Source: Firmicutes bacterium CAG:646
Lineage (GTDB): Bacteria > Bacillota > Clostridia > Lachnospirales > Lachnospiraceae
Assembly (NCBI GenBank): GCA_000432335.1
Contig: HF995389.1
Location: 16,047-25,994 of the forward strand
Length of the DNA: 9,948 bases
Direction: 5' to 3'
Within the stretch, counting starts at the first letter, position 1. Each line of letters opens with the position of its first letter. The notes beneath the pieces were generated by a model. It saw only the letters and a program-made list of their open reading frames with translations. It did not search any database and had not been told where the DNA came from. A program made the position numbers and the translations under genes. Shown here piece after piece: positions 1 through 5,321 of the stretch.

Positions 1-458
1 GAAATGTAAGAAAAGGGTTATTCGCCACCCGGTCCCCTTTTCGTCCGAATCCCCTGGGACTCTCCTGCGTCACTTTAGAATCTGTGGAACTGCATACGGA
101 AAATGGTCCCATCCTTCATATATCCGGCGCAGATCTGATGGACCAGACCCCCATCTACGATATCAAACCGTATGTCCCCTATGCAGACAGTCATCCAGAT
201 GCGCTGGGAAGCTTTGCTGATCTCCACAAAGACGATACGCTGGAAGTCTCCATTCCTGAACCGTGGAGCTCCATGATTCCTCCAGAACTTCTGGAACCAC
301 TGATCGGCGTGCTTGCTCAGGACCCCCGCCCCGCTTATCAAAAAGACCCGGAACGGGTGTATGGATTTCCTTTTGGGGGGATGGAGGTGAAATTCAAGGT
401 GAACGGAGGAATTATAACTGTATGTGAAATCAATGAAACGGGTTGCATTCAAGGATAA
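1..458 (+). CDS. trmO: TrmO, tRNA-Thr (N6-methyladenosine-37) methyltransferase, C-terminal part (5' end outside window)
   Basis: TrmO (TsaA/YaeB family) methylates N6 of the threonylcarbamoyl group on A37 of tRNA-Thr using SAM, a cytoplasmic tRNA modification. The reading frame is open from base 3 with no stop before the window edge. It therefore starts upstream, and the GTG at 84 is an internal valine, not a start. Bases 21-65 encode FATRSPFRPNPLGLS, the family's signature, followed by the ILHISGADLMDQTPIYDIKPYVPYAD-type segment (bases 111-191), also diagnostic. The C-terminal part (KDPERVYGFPFGGMEVKF) fits the usual closing beta region. The stop is TAA at 456-458, inside the left arm of a large inverted repeat. 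Family assignment is confident; the missing N-terminus contains the start and the first part of the SAM-binding beta-barrel. Confidence 0.93.
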   Translation, partial: NVRKGLFATRSPFRPNPLGLSCVTLESVELHTENGPILHISGADLMDQTPIYDIKPYVPYADSHPDALGSFADLHKDDTLEVSIPEPWSSMIPPELLEPLIGVLAQDPRPAYQKDPERVYGFPFGGMEVKFKVNGGIITVCEINETGCIQG

Positions 459-511
459 ATTTTTATTTATGCATTTTCCCTATGAAACTGAAAATTCATC
501 CTTGAATGCAA
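443..511. repeat. 18-bp inverted repeat with 33-nt spacer
   Basis: Arms are 443-460 and 494-511 (TTGCATTCAAGGATAAAT and its complement with one mismatch, A457 opposite C497; on the minus-strand RNA this becomes a G-U pair). The left arm contains the trmO stop codon and the right arm contains the -35 box (502-507) of the rightward promoter. It could act as a weak terminator for trmO or as an operator. The loop (461-493) is AT-rich. No long T-run follows the right arm, so it is not a classic intrinsic terminator. Confidence 0.75.
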
Positions 512-530
512 ACTCAAAATGTGCTATAGT
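502..530 (+). promoter_or_regulatory. sigma-A promoter for the short + strand RNA
   Basis: The -35 TTGAAT is at 502-507, with a 17-nt spacer and the -10 TATAGT at 525-530. The -10 is preceded by TGC (extended -10). The predicted start is about base 537. No plausible protein-coding frame lies downstream on this strand before the hairpin at 599-627, which points to a non-coding RNA. Confidence 0.6.
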
Positions 531-536
531 AACAAT

Positions 537-634
537 ATAAAAGGGAAGCCAAAGTAGCAGCTTACCTGAAATATTGATTTTTAACCTTTTACAAGGTCAG
601 CCGTCATTATTCTCAATAATGGCGGCTATTTTCG
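537..634 (+). ncRNA. Candidate ~100-nt antisense RNA (type I antitoxin-like)
   Basis: This is defined by the promoter at 502-530 and the hairpin terminator at 599-627 followed by ATTTTCG. It contains a small internal hairpin (ACCTT 584-588 with AAGGT 593-597). It is antisense to the 3' half of the tiny minus-strand frame at 597-683. Its arrangement parallels the second locus at 5111-5340: rightward promoter, roughly 60 nt of leader, then a hairpin ending the RNA inside the opposite-strand reading frame. Function is inferred from architecture only. Confidence 0.45.
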
Positions 635-683
635 TATATCCCTGAATTGCCTGCATCATAATATCCAGCAGCAAACTGTACAT
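597..683 (-). CDS. Candidate 28-residue peptide, possible type I toxin
   Basis: ATG at 683 opens a 28-codon frame ending in TGA at 597-599. It is preceded by GGGGGAAGAAAC, a usable purine-rich ribosome site. The peptide begins MYSLLLDIMMQAIQGYTKIA and continues with isoleucines, then a polar ENNDG tail encoded by the terminator hairpin. It is hydrophobic/amphipathic but has no clean uninterrupted membrane helix. Lined up by position relative to the hairpin, its YTKI segment sits where the recognised holin-like toxin at 5229-5321 has HTKK. I do not recognise the family. It may be a diverged toxin, a decayed one, or a chance frame. Confidence 0.3.
   Translation of the reverse strand: MYSLLLDIMMQAIQGYTKIAAIIENNDG
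599..634 (+). terminator. Intrinsic terminator of the short + strand RNA
   Basis: The stem is 599-611 paired with 615-627 (13 bp, one G-U pair, 3-nt loop), followed by ATTTTCGT. The U-tract is short but placed correctly for + strand transcription. On the minus strand no T-run follows the stem. Confidence 0.6.
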
Positions 684-739
684 GTTTCTTCCCCCACTTC
701 ATCTGTAAATAAACCCATATCTTCTTTATTTTCTGACAT
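656..739 (-). CDS. Candidate 27-residue acidic leader / cysteine-tail peptide, unknown
   Basis: ATG at 739 is 9 nt after GGGAG (749-753), a good ribosome site; an in-frame ATG at 745 is too close to it. The frame has an acidic N-terminal half (MSENKEDMGLFTDEVGEE) and a short tail TCTVCCWIL with three cysteines, ending in TGA at 656-658. It overlaps the start of the 597-683 frame by 28 nt in another frame. An acidic leader followed by a Cys/Thr-rich core is the general shape of a modified-peptide precursor, but no modification enzyme or transporter is present here. Alternatively it is a short leader frame whose translation controls the downstream one. Low confidence that it is expressed. Confidence 0.3.
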   Translation of the reverse strand: MSENKEDMGLFTDEVGEETCTVCCWIL

Positions 740-779
740 AACCATCTTCTCCCTGTGGTTATAAAATTTCATATCACAT

Positions 780-808
780 AATATACCAGATTTTTTCAAG
801 ATTTTCTA
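780..808 (-). promoter_or_regulatory. Leftward promoter for the tiny minus-strand frames
   Basis: Read on the minus strand: -35-like TAGAAA (803-808), 17-nt spacer, and -10 TATATT (780-785) preceded by TGG (extended -10). Transcription would start near 773 and reach the GGGAG ribosome site at 749-753 after about 20 nt. It lies back-to-back with the rightward promoter at 829-857, leaving 20 bp between the boxes. Confidence 0.45.
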
Positions 809-828
809 TAAAAACACCCGTTTTTCCC

Positions 829-857
829 TTGCATCTGAGGGCATTTCAACGTATTAT
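829..857 (+). promoter_or_regulatory. Promoter of the CofE-like gene
   Basis: The -35 TTGCAT is at 829-834, with a 17-nt spacer and the -10 TATTAT at 852-857. The predicted start near 864 gives a leader of about 84 nt before the ATG at 948. The leader contains a GGGTC/GATCC pairing (881-885 with 895-899) but nothing I can match to a known riboswitch. Confidence 0.55.
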
Positions 858-947
858 ATAGGAGTGATAATTTCCCGGCAGGGTCTTCTTTTCTGATCCC
901 GGCGGGCGATACAAAAGGAAAGAAAACAATACTTGGAGGTACTATAT

Positions 948-2156
948 ATGGAATATACAGATCGTATGGTTGGAACCGTATCCCGTGGCGTTCGGGCACC
1001 GATTATCCGGGAGGGAGATAACCTTTCCGAGATCGTTGTTGACTGCGTACTGAAGGCTGCCGAAAACGAGCATTTTGACATTCGTGATAAAGACGTGATT
1101 GCCGTAACAGAGGCTGTTGTGGCAAGAGCGCAGGGTAACTACGCAAATATCAAAGATATCGCTGCAGACGTAAAAGAAAAATTTCAGGATGAAACTGTAG
1201 GAATCCTGTTCCCCATCCTGAGCCGTAATCGTTTTTCCATCTGTCTGAAGGGAATCGCTATGGGCTGCAAGAAGATTGTTCTGATGCTCAGCTATCCTTC
1301 CGATGAAGTGGGAAATCATCTGATCGATCTGGATCTGATGGATGAAAAAGGTGTAAATCCATGGTCTGATGTTCTCACGGAAAGCCAGTACAGAGAACTG
1401 TTTGGCTACGAAAAGCACGTATTTACAGGAGTCGATTATGTGGAATACTATAAACAGCTGATTCAGGATGCGGGCGCAGAAGTGGAAATCATTTTTGCGA
1501 ATAATCCAAAAGCAATCCTGTCTTATACAAAGAATGTACTTACCTGTGATATCCATACGCGCCAGAGAACAAAACGTATCCTGAAAGCCAACGGCGCTGA
1601 AAAAGTTTATGCTCTGGATGATATTATGACTCACAGCATCAACGGCAGCGGTTATAATGACGCTTATGGACTTCTTGGTTCCAACAAAGCTACAGAAGAG
1701 ACTGTAAAACTCTTCCCTATCAAATGCGAAGAAGTTGTTCAGGCGATTCATGCTGCTATGCTGGAAAAAACCGGAAAGAATGTGGAAGTTATGGTTTACG
1801 GCGACGGCGCATTCAAAGATCCGGTAGGAAAGATCTGGGAACTGGCTGACCCGGTAGTTTCTCCCGCTTATACTTCCGGTCTGGAGGGAACTCCTAACGA
1901 AGTGAAGTTAAAATATCTTGCGGATAATGATTTTGCCGATCTGTCCGGAGATGAACTGAAAGAAGCTATCAAAAATTACATCCACGAAAAAGATGAAAAA
2001 GCTGCAAGCCTGAAGGGCACCATGGTTACTCAGGGAACTACCCCGAGACGCCTGACAGACCTTCTGGGATCTCTGGCAGATTTAACTTCCGGTTCTGGAG
2101 ACAAGGGAACACCAATCATCTATATCCAGGGATATTTTGACAATTATACCAAATAA
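948..2156 (+). CDS. CofE-like gamma-glutamyl ligase (coenzyme F420-0:L-glutamate ligase family)
   Basis: This is a 402-residue protein of the CofE family, whose founding members add glutamates through gamma-peptide bonds to F420-0 using GTP. The start is ATG at 948, 8 nt after GGAGG (935-939); an in-frame TTG at 933 lies inside that ribosome site and is rejected. Visible family features are REGDNLSEIV (residues ~21-30), then GDVLVVT-like KDVIAVTEAVVARAQGNY (~48-65) at the N-terminus, and later the YGDGAFKDPVGKIWELADP block (~285-303). Archaeal CofE is about 250 residues; this longer form is the one seen in Firmicutes. No F420 biosynthesis partner is in the window and these bacteria are not known for F420, so the true acceptor is unknown (folate or another gamma-glutamyl acceptor is possible). 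It is a monocistronic unit with its own promoter and terminator. Confidence 0.8.
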   Translation: MEYTDRMVGTVSRGVRAPIIREGDNLSEIVVDCVLKAAENEHFDIRDKDVIAVTEAVVARAQGNYANIKDIAADVKEKFQDETVGILFPILSRNRFSICLKGIAMGCKKIVLMLSYPSDEVGNHLIDLDLMDEKGVNPWSDVLTESQYRELFGYEKHVFTGVDYVEYYKQLIQDAGAEVEIIFANNPKAILSYTKNVLTCDIHTRQRTKRILKANGAEKVYALDDIMTHSINGSGYNDAYGLLGSNKATEETVKLFPIKCEEVVQAIHAAMLEKTGKNVEVMVYGDGAFKDPVGKIWELADPVVSPAYTSGLEGTPNEVKLKYLADNDFADLSGDELKEAIKNYIHEKDEKAASLKGTMVTQGTTPRRLTDLLGSLADLTSGSGDKGTPIIYIQGYFDNYTK

Positions 2157-2161
2157 AGGAA

Positions 2162-2210
2162 ATAAATAGCGGCAGGAAAGAAGTAGAGCTTCTTTCCTGC
2201 CGCTATTTAT
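2162..2210. terminator. Bidirectional terminator between the CofE-like gene and purA
   Basis: This is a near-perfect hairpin, 2162-2183 paired with 2189-2210 (22 bp, 5-nt loop TAGAG). The GC-rich core AGCGGCAGGAAAGAAG is flanked by A/T-rich ends giving U-rich tails in both directions. It sits 5 nt after the CofE-like stop and 13 nt past the purA stop on the other side, so it serves both convergent genes. Confidence 0.9.
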
Positions 2211-2223
2211 ATTGACAGCTTTT

Positions 2224-3498
2224 TTACCGATAGATAATATCCTCACGACCAGGACCATTGGAGATCATCGTGATGGGGAATCCTATTTTTTCTTCGATAA
2301 ATTCAATATATTTTCTGCAGTTTTCCGGAAGCTCCTCATATGTTTTGATGCCTCGGATATCGCAGTTCCATCCCGGCAGTACTTCATATACCGGTTTTGC
2401 TTTTTTCAGAAGTGTCGTTGTCGGGAAATCGGTGGTGATCTTACCGTCAATTTCGTATCCTACGCAAACAGGAATTTCTTCCAGATATCCCAGAACATCC
2501 AAAACGGTAAATGCCACATCCGTCGTTCCCTGCATACGACATCCATACTTGGAAGCTACCACGTCAAACCATCCCATTCTTCTGGGACGTCCTGTGGTTG
2601 CGCCGTATTCTCCGCCGTCGCCTCCCCGTCTTCTCAGTTCATCCGCCTCTTCTCCAAAGATCTCTGACACAAAAGCGCCTGCGCCTACTGCGCTGGAATA
2701 AGCTTTGCACACCGTAATGATTTTCTTTATTTCATAAGGAGGTACTCCTGCGCCGATTGCTCCATAAGCAGCTAAGGTGGATGATGAAGTAACCATCGGA
2801 TAGATTCCGTGATCCGGGTCTTTCAGAGAACCCAACTGTCCCTCCAAAAGAATCTCTTTCCCCTCTTTCAGGGCATTCCACAGATACAGGGACACATCAC
2901 AAACGTAAGGCTCTACCATCTTTCTGTACCCTCTCAGTTCCTCCATAATATCCTCTGGTTTTAACAGCGGTTTATGATAAAGATGTTCCAACATTACATT
3001 CTTTGTCTCACAGATTCTCTCCACTTTTTCCTGTAACGCTTCCTCATCAAAAAGCTCGCTCACCTGAAAACCGATCTTGGCAAATTTATCGGAATAAAAA
3101 GGTGCAATTCCGGATTTTGTAGATCCAAACGATTTTCCGCCCAGGCGTTCTTCTTCATACTGGTCAAATAAAATGTGGTAGGACATCACCATCTGCGCCC
3201 GGTCTGATACCAGAATCTTCGGCGCCGGCACTCCCTGGTCTACGATTCCCTGAATCTCCTCAAACAGTAACGGTACGTTCAAAGCTACGCCATTTCCGAT
3301 AACGCTGGTAGTATGGTTATAAAAAACACCGGAAGGAAGTGTGTGCAATGCAAATTTTCCATAATCGTTCACTATGGTATGACCTGCATTAGCTCCTCCC
3401 TGAAAACGCACGATAATATCTGCCTCCTTGGCAAGCATATCCGTGATCTTACCTTTCCCTTCGTCTCCCCAGTTTGCTCCAACAACTGCTTTAATCAT
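2224..3498 (-). CDS. purA: Adenylosuccinate synthetase
   Basis: PurA couples GTP hydrolysis to joining aspartate with IMP, giving adenylosuccinate, the first step from IMP to AMP in the cytoplasm. The start is ATG at 3498, 7 nt after AGGAGG; the frame stays open to 3570 but the extra 24 codons overlap the promoter. It has 424 residues, the normal length. Canonical features are GDEGKGK (11-17, catalytic Asp12), GGANAGHT (34-41, catalytic His40), KAYSSAVGAG (265-274), GATTGRPRR (299-307), VLDVLG (332-337, guanine-recognising Asp) and PGW (375-377). Several signature positions differ from the E. coli and B. subtilis enzymes: EGAQG is EGQLG (219-223), VTSSN is VTSSS, DKxARxG is DKFAKIG, YSTRVG is YSSAVG, and GPDR is GPGR. 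It is transcribed alone and ends at the shared terminator. Function is confident; the active-site changes are noted separately. Confidence 0.95.
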   Translation of the reverse strand: MIKAVVGANWGDEGKGKITDMLAKEADIIVRFQGGANAGHTIVNDYGKFALHTLPSGVFYNHTTSVIGNGVALNVPLLFEEIQGIVDQGVPAPKILVSDRAQMVMSYHILFDQYEEERLGGKSFGSTKSGIAPFYSDKFAKIGFQVSELFDEEALQEKVERICETKNVMLEHLYHKPLLKPEDIMEELRGYRKMVEPYVCDVSLYLWNALKEGKEILLEGQLGSLKDPDHGIYPMVTSSSTLAAYGAIGAGVPPYEIKKIITVCKAYSSAVGAGAFVSEIFGEEADELRRRGGDGGEYGATTGRPRRMGWFDVVASKYGCRMQGTTDVAFTVLDVLGYLEEIPVCVGYEIDGKITTDFPTTTLLKKAKPVYEVLPGWNCDIRGIKTYEELPENCRKYIEFIEEKIGFPITMISNGPGREDIIYR

Positions 3499-3543
3499 GT
3501 ATTTACCTCCTGATATAGGTTCCTTTGATTCGAATACAGTAGT

Positions 3544-3572
3544 ATTATACACCTTTTTTGTTATAAGCAAAA
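3544..3572 (-). promoter_or_regulatory. purA promoter region with inverted repeat
   Basis: On the minus strand a perfect TATAAT -10 lies at 3544-3549. The -35 is poor: TTGCTT at 15-nt spacing or TTTTGC at 17 nt. An inverted repeat TTATAAG/CTTATAA (3561-3567 and 3583-3589, 15-nt spacer) covers the -35 area, and an 8-bp palindrome ATTCGAAT (3528-3535) lies just downstream of the start site. A weak -35 with flanking symmetry suits regulated expression. No guanine riboswitch or PurR box is evident. Confidence 0.5.
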
Positions 3573-3625
3573 CTTATTATTACTTATAAAACATAGGCAA
3601 TTATAAAATATATTAATAAATATTT

Positions 3626-4891
3626 TTACGCATTCCAGTGTTTTGCAATTTCTTCCCGGATAATGCTTACATATCTGCGTGCCTTGGAAATATCTTTATT
3701 GATCATGTACACATCTCTCTGGGTAATCTCCAGCTTACATCCCTTTGCCGCTTCCAGCGTCTCGTCCATATGCTTGCGAAATGCTTCTTCATCTAACTCT
3801 GTTCCTACTCCCAGAAAATTAGGACTTGGCTTTCTCTGATAGATCACCTTCCCGCCCCGCAGCCGTTCTCCCATAAATTGTTCATCACACCATGGAGAAA
3901 TGGATACCTTTCTGAGGTTTTCCAGCTTGCTGATACAGTTATCCCAGATAGGATGCACCGGCTCACAGCAGCCGTAAGATAAAATACCGTACTGACTGGA
4001 TATTTTCTTATAACATGGAAAAATAAACTCTTCATACATTTCCGGTGAAATCCCCACGGTTTCCTGAGAATCCATAAAGCCCCATACGTCTTTTGGGGTA
4101 AATACCCGTTTTCCCACCTGATCGTAGTCCGGCAGTTCTTTCGTAAATGCCCATGTCCCCTGTCCCACACCTTCATATGATACCGTGGGAAGAATCAGAC
4201 GCTTCTCTTCCAAAAATTTGTAATACGCCAACGTATCTTCTGCAATCCGGTCCATCATTTCTTTAAACAATTCCGGATAATCATACATATTGAACATCAT
4301 ATTTTCCATGCTCATAAAATGTACCAACATCTGGGTAGGTACGCTGTAAAGGCAATCCATTCCCATTCTGACTGGAAGAACGTCACCAATCGCCTCCTGT
4401 ATAGCATCGAATCTTTTCTGCGTACTTTCCAGATCCACCCCGAAAATCGTGGGTTTTAATTTGTGATAATCATCTTCCAGATCTTCCACTACCGATACAA
4501 AATGATGCCCCAGACTTTCATTTTCTCCTACCTTCGTATGTTCCACCTCAATCTGAATATCAAACAGGCGGAAAAAGGTATCGTAATTCACCTGAAAGAA
4601 ATCCGGCGTTACCCGGTCATCATCAAACAACTCCTGATTCTGAAAATTTTCATAGAGCTTCCCTTCTACCTGACGGGCGAACTCGCCCTGACACTGCAGC
4701 CGCCCCGGCAGAAATTCCTCCTGAAAAGTCCCCGCCTCCAGATGAATCATGGGGCGATCTCCTAAAAGCGCATTGTGACGATACCATTCTTCGATTCTTT
4801 TCTGATTTTTTTCTTTGTGATGAAACTCCAACTGCTTTTTCGCCAACTCCCGCAAAATCTGACGATCTTTCTCTGAGATGCTATACTCCAT
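3626..4891 (-). CDS. Uroporphyrinogen-decarboxylase-fold protein (URO-D family, methyltransferase-like)
   Basis: This 421-residue protein belongs to the broad URO-D superfamily (TIM barrel), which includes true HemE and the zinc-dependent corrinoid:coenzyme methyltransferases of the MtaA/MtbA/CmuA type. The start is ATG at 4891 with AGGAGGAGG just upstream. It is longer than HemE (~350), lacks an obvious HemE N-terminal signature, and has an N-terminal extension rich in charged helix (residues 1-40). The conserved-looking C-terminal half carries SYGCCEPVH (305-313), Cys319, SPWCD (332-336) and YQRKPSP (351-357). The Cys/His cluster is where the zinc-site residues lie in methyltransferase members, so it may accept a methyl group rather than decarboxylate porphyrins. 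No heme genes or corrinoid protein is adjacent. The AraC regulator upstream on the same strand suggests substrate-induced catabolic expression. Substrate unknown. Confidence 0.75.
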   Translation of the reverse strand: MEYSISEKDRQILRELAKKQLEFHHKEKNQKRIEEWYRHNALLGDRPMIHLEAGTFQEEFLPGRLQCQGEFARQVEGKLYENFQNQELFDDDRVTPDFFQVNYDTFFRLFDIQIEVEHTKVGENESLGHHFVSVVEDLEDDYHKLKPTIFGVDLESTQKRFDAIQEAIGDVLPVRMGMDCLYSVPTQMLVHFMSMENMMFNMYDYPELFKEMMDRIAEDTLAYYKFLEEKRLILPTVSYEGVGQGTWAFTKELPDYDQVGKRVFTPKDVWGFMDSQETVGISPEMYEEFIFPCYKKISSQYGILSYGCCEPVHPIWDNCISKLENLRKVSISPWCDEQFMGERLRGGKVIYQRKPSPNFLGVGTELDEEAFRKHMDETLEAAKGCKLEITQRDVYMINKDISKARRYVSIIREEIAKHWNA

Positions 4892-4928
4892 ATACTACCT
4901 CCTCCTTATACATACCTTTCCTGCAAGC

Positions 4929-4943
4929 ATCCATCTAATGGAT
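4929..4943. promoter_or_regulatory. Perfect palindrome at the start site of the URO-D-like gene (candidate operator)
   Basis: ATCCAT (4929-4934), CTA, ATGGAT (4938-4943): a perfect 6+3+6 inverted repeat lying at the predicted start site and touching the -10 box. A second, overlapping symmetric element TGGATTATATTCCA (4939-4952) centres on the -10. The location would let a bound protein block transcription. Confidence 0.45.
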
Positions 4944-4970
4944 TATATTCCATATTCTTATATTTACCAA
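4942..4970 (-). promoter_or_regulatory. Promoter of the URO-D-like gene
   Basis: On the minus strand: -35 TTGGTA (4965-4970), 17-nt spacer, perfect TATAAT -10 (4942-4947). Predicted start is near 4935, giving a leader of about 44 nt to the ATG at 4891. It means the gene does not depend on read-through from the regulator upstream. Confidence 0.75.
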
Positions 4971-5019
4971 ACCGAAAAATCCCTGAAAACCGTATTGTAC
5001 AGAACACCTTTTAAAATAA

Positions 5020-5064
5020 AGAACATAGCACTTTCAAAATATTACTTTGAGAGCGCTATGTTCT
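5020..5064 (-). terminator. Long hairpin between the toxin locus and the URO-D-like gene, leftward terminator
   Basis: Arms 5020-5038 and 5046-5064 form a 19-bp stem with a 7-nt loop. Two positions are G-U pairs in the minus-strand RNA but A-C mismatches in the + strand RNA, so the structure favours leftward transcripts. On that strand it is followed by TTTATTTT, a good U-tract. It would stop transcripts reading leftwards from the regulator/toxin region before the URO-D promoter. Confidence 0.7.
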
Positions 5065-5110
5065 CCTATAAACTTATTTTCATTTCTTTATCCAAAAACT
5101 CAAAAGGAAT

Positions 5111-5139
5111 TTGACAACTTTTTTTATCTCTGATAGAAT
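5111..5139 (+). promoter_or_regulatory. Consensus promoter of the antitoxin RNA
   Basis: A perfect TTGACA -35 is at 5111-5116, with a 17-nt spacer and the -10 TAGAAT at 5134-5139. This is the closest match to the sigma-A consensus in the window. The predicted start is about 5146. No coding frame follows on this strand, consistent with strong constitutive production of an antisense RNA. Confidence 0.8.
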
Positions 5140-5145
5140 GAGAAT

Positions 5146-5240
5146 AGAAAAAGACACTACCGATAAGCGGTTAGTCCAAAGATATATGTATACTTTTTAA
5201 AAAGTAACCGTTTCCTTGGCCGGGGCGGTTACTTCTTTGT
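5146..5240 (+). ncRNA. Antisense antitoxin RNA of the holin-like toxin (type I, RatA-like)
   Basis: This ~95-nt RNA runs from the promoter at 5111-5139 to the hairpin at 5202-5234, antisense to the 3' untranslated end and last codons of the toxin gene. Near its 5' end it can fold CUACCG (5157-5162) with CGGUUAG (5168-5174, one bulged U). CGGTTA at 5168-5173 repeats the right arm of the terminator (5226-5231), so both can pair with TAACCG at 5205-5210. In type I systems such as TxpA/RatA of Bacillus subtilis, convergent overlapping RNAs of this layout pair and promote degradation of the toxin message. The 3' end is predicted, not shown. Confidence 0.7.
5202..5240. terminator. Shared bidirectional terminator of toxin mRNA and antisense RNA
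   Basis: AAGTAACCG (5202-5210) pairs with CGGTTACTT (5226-5234), a 9-bp stem with a GC-rich 15-nt loop. Read leftwards it is followed by TTTAAAAAG, terminating the toxin message; read rightwards by CTTTGT, terminating the antisense RNA. The toxin stop codon lies inside the stem, so both RNAs overlap at least across this hairpin. Confidence 0.75.
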
Positions 5241-5321
5241 ATGATCTATGTACGCAATCAAAATCGATACTACGATACCAAGTATCATCAGTACGATGGA
5301 GAGCAATTCAAAATCAGTCAT
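5229..5321 (-). CDS. Putative holin-like type I toxin (30 residues)
   Basis: ATG at 5321 follows AAGGAGG by 9 nt, an excellent ribosome site. The 30-residue peptide has a short polar start (MTDFE), one hydrophobic segment of about 20 residues (LLSIVLMILGIVVSILIAYI) and a basic tail (DHTKK), ending in TAA inside the terminator stem. This is the layout of the small membrane toxins annotated as putative holin-like toxin in Firmicutes (the Hol_Tox/TxpA-type group), which insert in the membrane and are held silent by an antisense RNA. The opposite strand has exactly that RNA. The gene starts 51 nt after the AraC stop; I see no convincing own promoter, so it may be read from the regulator's transcript or from a weak promoter around 5355-5375. 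Confidence 0.82.
   Translation of the reverse strand: MTDFELLSIVLMILGIVVSILIAYIDHTKK

Noticed and set aside
84..86. GTG as the start of the trmO fragment
   Set aside because: The FATRSPFRPNP signature lies upstream in the same open frame, so the gene begins outside the window.
942..1751. Long (269-codon) minus-strand open frame antisense to the CofE-like gene
   Set aside because: The + strand frame has a clear family match and ribosome site; the antisense frame has no recognisable domain, no ribosome site and an amino-acid composition typical of a shadow.
3499..3570. Upstream extension of purA to an ATG at 3570
   Set aside because: It overlaps the TATAAT promoter, and the ATG at 3498 has an AGGAGG site and the conserved N-terminus.
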